From: an uncultured Candidatus Actinomarina sp.
Lineage (GTDB): Bacteria > Actinomycetota > Acidimicrobiia > Actinomarinales > Actinomarinaceae
Direction: 5' to 3'
DNA: 38,615 bases
Assembly (NCBI GenBank): GCA_902628045.1
Contig: CACOLU010000008.1
Span: 1-38,615, forward strand
Positions within the stretch are counted from its first letter, which is position 1; each line of letters opens with the position of its first letter. The translations under genes were made by a program, and so were the position numbers. Under the pieces are notes generated by a model, which saw only the letters and a list, made by a program, of their open reading frames with translations, searched no databases and was not told the origin of the DNA. Below, piece by piece: positions 7,714 through 14,672 of this stretch.

Positions 7714-8612
7714 ATATCTATTGGTTTAGATCTGTCTCTATTACTGTGTTCATCTTCAAGATACTTGATAATTTTATCAGCAACATTTACACCACTAGCT
7801 TTTTCAATTCCCTCTAATCCAGGTGAAGAATTAACCTCTAACACTAAAGGACCTCTATTTGATTGAATTAAATCAACTCCTGCAACAGAAAGGCCAAGCA
7901 CTTTTGCAGCTTTAATTGCACTTTCTTCTTCTTGTTTGTTTAATTCATATTTTTCAACGCTTCCACCTAGATGAACATTTGAACGGAACTCTCCAGGTTT
8001 GGCTTTACGTTTCATCGAGGCTACGACTTTATCACCGACAACAATTGCTCGAATGTCTTCTCCTTTAGACTCGTTTATAAATTCTTGAATTAATATGTTT
8101 GCGTCAATTTTCTTCATTGTCTCGATAGCACTTATTGCAGCTTCCATAGTTTCAGTTAAAACAACTCCTCTTCCTTGAGTTCCTTCAAGTAACTTAATGA
8201 CATACGGAGGTTGGCCTACTGTTTTAAGTACTGATTCAATATCTCTTGATAAGTGAACGTATCCTGTAACAGGCATCTCAACACCACTATTACCAATTAA
8301 TTGCAAAGCTCTCAATTTGTCTCTCGATCTGCTGATTGAAGCTGAAGAGTTTGCTGATAAAGATCCCATTAATTCGAATTGTCTAACAACTGCCGCACCG
8401 TAAAATGTCCATGTTGCAGCAATTCTTGGAATTACAACATCAAAATTCATTTGTCTACCTTGAAAAAATATTCTAGGTTTTGCTTTTGCAATATTCATAT
8501 AACATCGTAAGTAACTTACAACTTCTGTTTCATGACCTCTGTTTTTAGCGGATTCATAAAGCCTACTTGTTGAATAAAGCCTTATATCCTGTGAAAGTAT
8601 TCCAAGCTTCAT
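7710..8612 (-). CDS. rimK: RimK-family ATP-grasp glutamate ligase
   Basis: RimK enzymes use ATP to add glutamate to a carboxylate, classically the C-terminus of ribosomal protein S6. The 300-residue product has the expected length and layout: an N-terminal preATP-grasp domain (M-K-L-G-I-L-S-Q-D), S-R-S-R-D-K near 94-99, a nucleotide-binding lysine in Y-V-I-K-L-L, the loop E-G-T-Q-G-R-G-V and the metal-binding end L-E-V-N-S-S-P-G-L-E-G-I. The retropepsin-like partner gene ends two bases upstream, the common RimB-RimK pairing. Whether the target here is S6 or another protein is not shown by the sequence. Confidence 0.9.
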   Translation of the reverse strand: MKLGILSQDIRLYSTSRLYESAKNRGHETEVVSYLRCYMNIAKAKPRIFFQGRQMNFDVVIPRIAATWTFYGAAVVRQFELMGSLSANSSASISRSRDKLRALQLIGNSGVEMPVTGYVHLSRDIESVLKTVGQPPYVIKLLEGTQGRGVVLTETMEAAISAIETMKKIDANILIQEFINESKGEDIRAIVVGDKVVASMKRKAKPGEFRSNVHLGGSVEKYELNKQEEESAIKAAKVLGLSVAGVDLIQSNRGPLVLEVNSSPGLEGIEKASGVNVADKIIKYLEDEHSNRDRSKPIDI

Positions 8613-8614
8613 GC

Positions 8615-9055
8615 TTAATCTCTTTTAGGTGTTGTTAGAAAACTTATAGATGGATTAACAACCCACCTTCTACCTAATGCTTTTCTTCCAATGAGCATTG
8701 TGTAATCCATCGGACCTCTATCAGTCAAAGTCAGCTCTATTTTTTTAGATATCCCATCCATTAATAGAGTTGTTTTGATATATGGCCTTCTCTCTACATC
8801 ACCATTGGAACTTTTTATTCTTTTGTATCCCTCTAAAGGAGCAGATGTTTTACGTACTGTATTATTTCTTTTCATTACTTTAAACTTTACATATTTGATA
8901 TTATCTCTTGTAACAATTTTTATATCAGCAGCATCAATTGAAGCTAGGGTTGCACCTGTATCAATTTTTGCAATTACACTTTTTACATTTAAATCGGGTA
9001 AAGCGGCATGCTCTTTCCATCCGACTACTCTTTTATCTCGTTTTTGTTTAGCCAT
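8615..9055 (-). CDS. Retropepsin-like protease of the RimB / 'ATP-dependent zinc protease' family
   Basis: The 146-residue protein begins with the family hallmark V-V-G-W-K-E-H-A-A-L-P-D-L and has an aspartic-protease-type D32-T-G in K-I-D-T-G-A-T. It also has the conserved end D-Y-T-M-L-I-G-R-K-A-L-G-R-R-W-V-V-N-P. Despite the old database name, these proteins are retropepsin-like and pair with RimK; RimB trims RimK-added glutamates in Pseudomonas. The pairing with the downstream ligase, two bases apart, supports an add/remove modification cycle here. A possible 23-codon membrane peptide ends two bases before its ATG. No Shine-Dalgarno sequence is visible, so translation may depend on coupling to that frame. 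Confidence 0.9.
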   Translation of the reverse strand: MAKQKRDKRVVGWKEHAALPDLNVKSVIAKIDTGATLASIDAADIKIVTRDNIKYVKFKVMKRNNTVRKTSAPLEGYKRIKSSNGDVERRPYIKTTLLMDGISKKIELTLTDRGPMDYTMLIGRKALGRRWVVNPSISFLTTPKRD

Positions 9056-9057
9056 TG

Positions 9058-9129
9058 TTAGAGTATTACGTAAAACAAAAGGGCACTTATAGCAACTAGA
9101 GCTATATGAAAGTAAATAACAGGTTGCAT
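9058..9129 (-). CDS. Possible 23-residue membrane peptide upstream of rimB-rimK
   Basis: The frame encodes MQPVIYFHIALVAISALLFY ending VIL, a single membrane helix. It stops two bases before the RimB-like start. A minus-strand TAAAAT (9141-9136) ends six bases before its ATG, the same leaderless arrangement seen at other gene starts here. That makes it either a real tiny membrane protein or a leader whose translation delivers ribosomes to the next gene, which has no ribosome binding site of its own. The evidence is position and composition only. Confidence 0.42.
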   Translation of the reverse strand: MQPVIYFHIALVAISALLFYVIL

Positions 9130-9181
9130 AAAAAAATTTTAATTAAGTTTTGGAAAGAAACAAACCTATTTTTACAACAAG

Positions 9182-9589
9182 TTAATTTGAATCGATTTCT
9201 TGTGAAGTTTCTTTATCTTCTTTTTTGAAAAATAAAAAGAATGTAACTGTTACGACAATTACATGGTGGATAATAATAAGGTTTAGTAACGATCTTATGA
9301 TCGTTGCCTCTCCCCACATAAACAGGTAACTAACTGTAGTAAAAACTCTAAGGATATTTGAGAGTAAAATTCCTGACCTATTTGTAGTTACAGCAAAAAA
9401 CATTAGTAAAGTATTTATTGCTACACCGGGAAGTAAAACAAATTTTAACCACACTAGATCATTGCCTTGAAAATTTGCTCCAAAAATATCAGAGAAAATT
9501 TTTGGGAAAAAAAATCCAAATAAAGAGCTGGCTGCTACAGAAAGACCATCTAAAAAAACAAATATATAAAGTGGAGATAATTTTCTCAT
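9182..9589 (-). CDS. Four-helix membrane protein at the end of the cbb3-like operon
   Basis: The 135-residue product has about four membrane helices and a charged C-terminal tail (K-K-E-D-K-E-T-S-Q-E). I do not recognise a family. Its ATG overlaps the last base of the upstream cytochrome c stop (TAATG), so it belongs to the same minus-strand operon. The layout (P near residue 6, L-D-G, G-F-x-x-P, an F-F-A motif, N-R near the middle) loosely resembles the 130-residue membrane protein at 35920, and the two could be distant paralogues. A small accessory subunit or assembly protein of the respiratory operon is a reasonable guess. Confidence 0.75.
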   Translation of the reverse strand: MRKLSPLYIFVFLDGLSVAASSLFGFFFPKIFSDIFGANFQGNDLVWLKFVLLPGVAINTLLMFFAVTTNRSGILLSNILRVFTTVSYLFMWGEATIIRSLLNLIIIHHVIVVTVTFFLFFKKEDKETSQEIDSN

Positions 9590-10521
9590 TAAGGATTAGA
9601 CCCGACGGCTTCTGCAGTAGATTCATCATCTTCAGTTTCTAAAAGACCACAGTCACTCAATACTTCCTCAGTATTTCCACCACCAAATACCACTCTCTCA
9701 AAAACTACAACAGCATATAGTTCATCTTCAGTTAACTTTCCTTGAAAACCGGGCATACCTCCTATTGATACAGTATCTTCAGCCCCGTAAGTGGGTCCTA
9801 CTTCAGCTTGCCATCCTGCAGAACCAAGCTGAATCCACTTTGTATGATCAGCACATGTTGGAAAGGTTGTATATAATGCTCCTCCAGTAAATGCTGGACC
9901 AACACCTCCTCCTCCTCCTCCTCCATGACATCCTGCACAAGCAGCTGCACCAGCATAGATTTCTTGTCCAAGCGCTATGTAATTTATTGTATCTGTAGCA
10001 GTCACACCTCTTCCCTCGTATGGAGACCCATCACAATTAACAGATACTTGAGTTTTTCTATCAACATCAAGCATTCCTCTTTCACCACACTCTTGTGTAT
10101 TAGAAGAACTAATAAGACCAATAAGTATAAACAACGGAATGATTATGAAGCTAAAATTGAGCCATTTAGGGAGAAGAGTTTCTGAATTTATTTTTATGCC
10201 CATGGTCTCGTTAACAAAAGAAACAGATTTTGTCACTTGTTTTGTTACAGATGCTGCAATAGGGACTTTTTCTTTAGGTGCTTCTTCTTCAGCAACTTCT
10301 TCTTTAGGTGCTTCTTCTTCAGCAACTTCTTCCTGAACAACTTCTTCTTTAGGTGCTTCTTCTTTAGGTGCGGAGACTGTTACGCTCTCTCCACCAGCCC
10401 AAGAATTTAATACTTCATCGACGGAGTTTCCTGAAGCAGCAGCTCTTGCCTCTGCTGAGCGTTGTATTAAATCAACAGGTGCTTTTAGTAGCTCTGCTAT
10501 TTTATTTATTAACTCACTCAT
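9589..10521 (-). CDS. Membrane-anchored cytochrome c (CcoP-like position) with N-terminal docking motif
   Basis: The 310-residue protein has four parts. Residues 1-40 form a short helical motif (P15-V-D-L-I-Q-R-S-A-E-A-R-A). Residues about 51-86 are an acidic A-P-K-E-E repeat linker. A single membrane helix lies at about 118-139, and a monoheme cytochrome c domain follows. Heme is attached at C195-A-G-C198-H199, and M256 in G-G-M-P-G-F is the likely axial ligand. Seven glycines directly follow the heme histidine. Topology puts the motif inside and the heme outside. The start overlaps the preceding gene by eight bases, with AGGAG upstream. Its first 57 codons are base-for-base identical to those of the preceding gene. 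It lies where ccoP would in a cbb3 operon, but it has one heme, not two. Confidence 0.88.
   Translation of the reverse strand: MSELINKIAELLKAPVDLIQRSAEARAAASGNSVDEVLNSWAGGESVTVSAPKEEAPKEEVVQEEVAEEEAPKEEVAEEEAPKEKVPIAASVTKQVTKSVSFVNETMGIKINSETLLPKWLNFSFIIIPLFILIGLISSSNTQECGERGMLDVDRKTQVSVNCDGSPYEGRGVTATDTINYIALGQEIYAGAAACAGCHGGGGGGGVGPAFTGGALYTTFPTCADHTKWIQLGSAGWQAEVGPTYGAEDTVSIGGMPGFQGKLTEDELYAVVVFERVVFGGGNTEEVLSDCGLLETEDDESTAEAVGSNP
9905..9922. repeat. Six-unit CCT/AGG trinucleotide repeat within the heme loop
   Basis: Six tandem CCT triplets on the plus strand (GGA glycine codons on the coding strand) encode the glycine run immediately after the heme-binding C-x-x-C-H. Changes in unit number would keep the frame and alter only loop length. 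Confidence 0.85.
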
Positions 10522-10523
10522 TT
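10341..10523. repeat. 183-bp exact direct repeat, copy 1
   Basis: This stretch is identical, base for base, to 11140-11322. It covers the first 60 codons of the cytochrome c gene plus two bases before the ATG. Identity includes all synonymous positions and ends abruptly on both sides, which points to recent duplication or gene conversion of just the N-terminal module. Confidence 0.95.
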
Positions 10524-11320
10524 ATTTCTCCTAATGATAGTAAATAAGCGACGAGGTACTCCAAATCTTCATCTTCGAGGAATGCATAGCTTGGGTGTGG
10601 TATTTCCCTATTAACTGATGTTGAGTCAGATAAGTATCTTGTGAGCCATTGGCTATTATTTGTTGGCTCACGAGTTGCGCTTGTAGAAAGGTCTGGTCCG
10701 AGCCTTATGTTCCCGACATTTTTTATTAAAGCTGAATGCGCATATTTATTTTTAAGCACTTTTCCATTTTGAGTATCAGGAATCAAGGTTCTTACATTTT
10801 GGGTATGGCATGATTGACAATTTAAAACAGAATAAACCTCAGCCCCTTTAACAACCTCACTACTTACATTAACTGTGTTGTTTAATGAATCACTTACAAC
10901 ACTTATTGCTTGATTTTTTGGAATAACAAAACCAAAAATATAAGTAAATAAACTTACTAACAATACTCCTGAAATAAAACTCAAAGAACTCTCATTCTTT
11001 AATTCAATTATTTCTTCAACTATTTCTTCAACAACTTCTTCCTGAACAACTTCCTCTTTAGGTACTATTTCTTCAACAACTTCTTCCTGAACAACTTCTT
11101 CCTGAATAACTCCTTCTTTAGGTGCTTCTTCTTTGACAGCTTCTTCTTTAGGTGCTTCTTCTTTAGGTGCGGAGACTGTTACGCTCTCTCCACCAGCCCA
11201 AGAATTTAATACTTCATCGACGGAGTTTCCTGAAGCAGCAGCTCTTGCCTCTGCTGAGCGTTGTATTAAATCAACAGGTGCTTTTAGTAGCTCTGCTATT
11301 TTATTTATTAACTCACTCAT
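10514..11320 (-). CDS. CcoO-like monoheme cytochrome c with His in place of the axial Met
   Basis: The 268-residue protein shares its N-terminal motif with the downstream cytochrome, then has an acidic P-K-E-E/V-Q-E-E-V-V linker (about 51-106), a membrane helix (about 114-134) and one cytochrome c domain. The C-terminal part matches CcoO, the monoheme subunit of cbb3 oxidase: G-A-E-V-Y, C168-Q-S-C171-H172-T-Q-N-V-R, then R-L-G-P-D-L. Where CcoO has N-M-P-A-Y, this protein has P-H242-P-S-Y, so the expected methionine ligand is a histidine. A bis-His heme with lowered potential would follow if H242 binds. It overlaps both neighbours by eight bases, at ATGAGTGA junctions, in the order ccoN-like, ccoO-like, cytochrome c. 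Confidence 0.85.
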   Translation of the reverse strand: MSELINKIAELLKAPVDLIQRSAEARAAASGNSVDEVLNSWAGGESVTVSAPKEEAPKEEAVKEEAPKEGVIQEEVVQEEVVEEIVPKEEVVQEEVVEEIVEEIIELKNESSLSFISGVLLVSLFTYIFGFVIPKNQAISVVSDSLNNTVNVSSEVVKGAEVYSVLNCQSCHTQNVRTLIPDTQNGKVLKNKYAHSALIKNVGNIRLGPDLSTSATREPTNNSQWLTRYLSDSTSVNREIPHPSYAFLEDEDLEYLVAYLLSLGEINE

Positions 11321-11322
11321 TT
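11140..11322. repeat. 183-bp exact direct repeat, copy 2
   Basis: Identical to 10341-10523 at an offset of 799 bases. It encodes residues 1-60 of the CcoO-like cytochrome. The sequences flanking the two copies differ completely at the upstream end and diverge into different P-K-E-E repeats at the other. Confidence 0.95.
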
Positions 11323-12704
11323 GTATACACCATTTCTTCGACGGTAGTTATGGATCCAGAAGATATTGCTCTTAAAACAGAAACAAGGTACATAAATCCG
11401 CTACCCAGTAGGAGTAGTGAAATAAAAGTATTTAAAGAAAAATTAAAACTTATTTGATTCCATACTATTTCAAAACCTTCACCATAAATTGTGGGGTTTC
11501 CTGCGTTTGCACCAGCGTTCCATGAATAGCCAGAGTTAATTCCTAAAACAATGTTATTAATTAAGATAGAAATATAAGAAATTTTAAATCCTAAAAAGAC
11601 AATATCCTCAAGCTTTGAGTAAGCTACTTCTCTTCCAAACAATTTTGGAATTAAGTAATAGCTTAATGATATAGTCGCAAGAATAAGTGAACCAGAAAAT
11701 CCATAATTTATAGCATTTACAAAATTGGTTATTCCTAAAATTGGAAGAAGATTTTCAAAACCTGAAACCATATGGAAGATCATTGTTATTGAGAATAAAA
11801 TTATGGAAAAATTTAGTAAATTTGGTGATATAGGTTGGTTTTCTTCCCTAGATTGTATTGTTTTAATATAGTTAACTAAAAAAGCCAATAATGGTATAAC
11901 TAAACTCATTGAAAGATATATAGAAATATTTTCAATCCAGTTTGGAAGTACTGAACCGTAATAGTATTTAGAATTTGTCCAAGGCAAGAGAAATAAAAAG
12001 CCCCAAAAAGTAATTGAAGCAAGGGTTTTATTAAACAATATTGCACCGAGTGGTCTTGTCATTAAAAAATGCACTATAGCCATATAAATAAAAGCAAAAC
12101 CTACATATATATGTGTACCGGTATATAAAGAGTTAATTAGAAATATATCTGAATAAACTCTTAATTCTGCTCTAACTATTAAAAGAGAAATTAAGTAAAA
12201 AACCACAGCTCCATAAAGGAATTGAGCACTTGCAAATATTGAGGCTTCTTTTTTAGCTAGAAGATTTAGTGAGGCTAAGCTAAATAATCCGAATACTACA
12301 AGTATTTTTAAAAGAATTAGTAAAGAGCTATTTCCTAAATCGTATGCTGTATTTTGAAAAAAGAAGTTTACTAATATATCTAGAAATTCAGTACCAACAA
12401 CTCCCAATAAAGTTAAAAACACTAACGGAAATAATAGCATTGCTCTTCCTAATGATTTCGAAAACAAATATGAGAAGCTCATACAAAGCGCTGCGCCAAA
12501 TACAAGACCAAACGAAGCTTGAGTGTCAAGCCTATCCAAAAATCCGTAATTGAAAATTACATTGTTTGGTAAAAGATTAGCAAAAGTGAAATATGCATTT
12601 TTAAAAAATGAAATAGTAAGTGATAAAAACAATGTAAGTGGAAAAATCAGAACAAAAAGTTTCGAAAGTTCTTGTTCGTTTTTTGGAAACAACTTTAATT
12701 TCAT
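11313..12704 (-). CDS. CcoN-like heme-copper oxidase subunit I homologue lacking most metal ligands
   Basis: The 463-residue, roughly 12-helix protein aligns with CcoN, the catalytic subunit of cbb3 oxidase. W-A-G-P-H-H-L-H-Y-T-A-L-P-D-W of CcoN matches P-W-T-N-S-K-Y-Y-Y-G-S-V-L-P-N-W (241-256), G-H-N-A-V-G-F matches T-H198-I-Y-V-G-F, and Y-H-L-I-P-R-L-Y-G-R-E matches Y-Y-L-I-P-K-L-F-G-R-E (349-359). Catalytic CcoN needs six histidines. Here the low-spin heme His is Q62, the CuB His pair is replaced in N-S-K-Y, and the H-V-H helix carries N333-Y334-G-F336. The protein has only three histidines in total (H198, H212, H311). It therefore cannot bind the normal heme b, heme b3 and CuB set. It leads the operon with the CcoO-like cytochrome. 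I infer a scaffold or regulatory derivative, not an oxidase. The frame is intact, with no decay. Confidence 0.82.
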   Translation of the reverse strand: MKLKLFPKNEQELSKLFVLIFPLTLFLSLTISFFKNAYFTFANLLPNNVIFNYGFLDRLDTQASFGLVFGAALCMSFSYLFSKSLGRAMLLFPLVFLTLLGVVGTEFLDILVNFFFQNTAYDLGNSSLLILLKILVVFGLFSLASLNLLAKKEASIFASAQFLYGAVVFYLISLLIVRAELRVYSDIFLINSLYTGTHIYVGFAFIYMAIVHFLMTRPLGAILFNKTLASITFWGFLFLLPWTNSKYYYGSVLPNWIENISIYLSMSLVIPLLAFLVNYIKTIQSREENQPISPNLLNFSIILFSITMIFHMVSGFENLLPILGITNFVNAINYGFSGSLILATISLSYYLIPKLFGREVAYSKLEDIVFLGFKISYISILINNIVLGINSGYSWNAGANAGNPTIYGEGFEIVWNQISFNFSLNTFISLLLLGSGFMYLVSVLRAISSGSITTVEEMVYTNE

Positions 12705-12850
12705 AAGCCTAATAACTAATCATTTTGACCTTACTATTATATGCACAAATGTGACTGGTTATAAGTTAAATATTTTAAAAAAGATATTGAAATCAATTTA
12801 TATTTTTCTTCAATCTTAGGATAAAATAAATAGGTAAGGTTTGAGGAAAT

Positions 12851-13444
12851 TTGATTTATACAATTTATAAATTTCGATACAGAATAGGTTTGGTCTCGAT
12901 TGTCTCCGGCATCGGTGGAATGACAATCGGAGTCATCATTGCACATTTTGCAGGGTTTCCAAAAGGTCAAGTTATTGACTACTTTAACTGGATTCCAAGA
13001 GGATGGTTGCCTCAAACAATTGGTCAACTCATTGCATTTGGTGCAAGTCAATTACTTCTCTTAGGTTTAGTTTTAGTTGTCTGGAATCAAAAAGAATTAA
13101 CTTGGGCAAAGGCTACCTATTTTGCATTTCTAACGTGGATAGAAATGTCAATTCTTTTAGGTATCGTCCCATCTGAGTGGCTAAACCTAGCACAAGGACC
13201 TTTGGAATGGACAGGCCAAAGAGAGTTTATTCAGTTTCCTCCAATACTATTCTTAAATAATGAGATAGGCCTAAGCATGGCAGCATTAAAAGATCTCATT
13301 CAGTTGGGTATTTCTACTAATTTTCTTATAGCAGGATTAGTTGTCGCCTACTTAATTCAAGATGTAAATAGCAAAATAGAAAGTTCAAAATCAAGAATTT
13401 CTGACTATGGTAAAGAAGTTATAAGGGTGGAACAAGATGCCTAA
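12851..13444 (+). CDS. Membrane protein leading the b6f/bc-type operon
   Basis: The 197-residue product has about four or five membrane helices and a short charged C-terminus; I do not recognise a family. It starts at TTG 12851, preceded by GAGGAAAT. A TAAAAT at 12822-12827 could be the -10 of the operon. Its 3' end overlaps the ferredoxin start by eight bases, so it belongs to the respiratory operon. The segment F-N-W-I-P-R-G-W-L-P-Q-T (about 45-56) between helices 1 and 2 is a candidate external loop. A quinone-side anchor for the ferredoxin is one possibility, from position only. Confidence 0.75.
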   Translation: MIYTIYKFRYRIGLVSIVSGIGGMTIGVIIAHFAGFPKGQVIDYFNWIPRGWLPQTIGQLIAFGASQLLLLGLVLVVWNQKELTWAKATYFAFLTWIEMSILLGIVPSEWLNLAQGPLEWTGQREFIQFPPILFLNNEIGLSMAALKDLIQLGISTNFLIAGLVVAYLIQDVNSKIESSKSRISDYGKEVIRVEQDA

Positions 13445-13883
13445 ATCTGAAGTATTAATAGAGATGCCAGAATTTGAAAAAAAATACAATTTGGCAATGG
13501 TTGAGTCAGACAAGGTAGCTTCACGTGTGCGTCCAAAACAATTTTTACATATTGATGAATCAGAATGTATTTTATGTGAGGGATGTGTTGATATTTGCCC
13601 ATGGAAATGTATTCATTACTTGTCTGTCGATGCAATCGAAGATTCAATAAATGTTGAGTCTCCTGATGCATCGGAAGAGCCAGGCTTTTTTGTAGTTGAC
13701 GAGGAAGCTTGCACGAGATGTGCTTTGTGTGTAGACAGATGCCCAACAGGAGTTATTTCATTAGGTAAGTTTGCAGGATCACTTGCTGATCAAGCTGTCG
13801 AAAACGGACTCTATCAAGCCCCATGGGATGAAGACTCTGGACAAAGAAGTGATAGGCATGGATATATATATGGAAGGCTTTAG
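13437..13883 (+). CDS. 2x[4Fe-4S] ferredoxin-type protein in the cytochrome b operon
   Basis: The 148-residue soluble protein has two complete [4Fe-4S] motifs: C44-x2-C47-x2-C50-x3-C54-P and C92-x2-C95-x2-C98-x3-C102-P. About 35 residues lie between them, and N- and C-terminal extensions of about 40 residues flank them. No signal peptide is visible, so the clusters are cytoplasmic. It lies between the operon's first membrane protein and cytochrome b, ten bases before the latter. This suggests electron exchange with the cytoplasmic face of the b6-type subunit, where heme c_i would sit. An alternative is a general electron carrier that is merely co-expressed. Family assignment is secure; the partner is inferred. 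Confidence 0.92.
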   Translation: MPKSEVLIEMPEFEKKYNLAMVESDKVASRVRPKQFLHIDESECILCEGCVDICPWKCIHYLSVDAIEDSINVESPDASEEPGFFVVDEEACTRCALCVDRCPTGVISLGKFAGSLADQAVENGLYQAPWDEDSGQRSDRHGYIYGRL

Positions 13884-13892
13884 GATTACATA

Positions 13893-14666
13893 ATGCAAAA
13901 ATTATCACTCAGAGACAGGATTAAAGAAGCGAGAGTAAGTGCTACTGATAGCTTTAGGGGCGGAAAACTCATGTCGAGTATTTTCAGACCAGGATCTCCT
14001 TTTAGAAAAGGATATGTTGACAGTCCTAGGAATAGATCTTATGTCGTTATGAATAATGTGCTTTATCACTTACATCCAGTAAAAGTAAAAAGACATGGTG
14101 TAAGACTTTCATATACACTCTGTTTAGGTGGACTGAGTTTCTTTCTATTTATTGTTTTGACAATCACAGGTATATGGTTAATGTTTTACTTTCGTCCAAC
14201 CGAGCTTGCCTATGTTGATATCCAAGCCTTACAAACAGATATTGCATTTGGTTCTCTAGTAAGAAATATGCATAGATGGGGAGCCCATCTTATGGTTTTA
14301 GTTGTATTTCTTCACATGTCTAGAGTTTTTTACCATGGTGCTTACAAAGCACCAAGAGAATTCAACTGGGTAATTGGAGTGATTTTACTATTGCTAACCC
14401 TTTTATTATCTTTCACAGGCTACTTGCTTCCGTGGGATCAATTAGCCATTTGGGCTGTAACTGTTGGTGGTAATATGGCGGGTTACACGCCCGTAATTGG
14501 TGCTCAGGCAAAGTTTGGATTATTTGCAGGTCTTGAGGCAACGACTGCAACTTTATTAAGATTTTATGTTCTACATGTCCTTTTCTTACCATTTATTATT
14601 GTTATTTTTATGGCTGTTCATTTCTGGAGAGTAAGAAAAGACGGCGGAATCTCAGGTCCTTTATAG
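13893..14666 (+). CDS. Cytochrome b6-type subunit of a quinol:cytochrome c reductase
   Basis: The 257-residue, four-helix cytochrome b N-terminal domain binds hemes bL and bH. Ligands are H127 (H-R-W-G-A-H) with H228, and H141 with H243. The 14-residue then 15-residue spacing within helices II and IV is the b6 pattern, not the 14/14 pattern of mitochondrial-type cytochrome b. C77 in Y-T-L-C-L-G-G aligns with the b6 cysteine (in F-Y-C-L-G-G) that covalently binds heme c_i. The end, R-K-D-G-G-I-S-G-P-L, is also b6-like. About 60 extra residues precede helix I. The C-terminal half of cytochrome b is a separate gene six bases downstream. Confidence 0.95.
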   Translation: MQKLSLRDRIKEARVSATDSFRGGKLMSSIFRPGSPFRKGYVDSPRNRSYVVMNNVLYHLHPVKVKRHGVRLSYTLCLGGLSFFLFIVLTITGIWLMFYFRPTELAYVDIQALQTDIAFGSLVRNMHRWGAHLMVLVVFLHMSRVFYHGAYKAPREFNWVIGVILLLLTLLLSFTGYLLPWDQLAIWAVTVGGNMAGYTPVIGAQAKFGLFAGLEATTATLLRFYVLHVLFLPFIIVIFMAVHFWRVRKDGGISGPL

Positions 14667-14672
14667 GTTTTT

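Noticed and set aside
10139-10336. Plus-strand frame through the P-K-E-E repeats, giving Ser/Ala-rich repeats
   Set aside because: It is the complement of the acidic linker repeats and has no start signal or family.
11313-12704. Functional cbb3 cytochrome oxidase subunit I (ccoN)
   Set aside because: The position and fold fit, but the protein has only three histidines and none at the CuB pair, the H-V-H helix or the first low-spin heme site.
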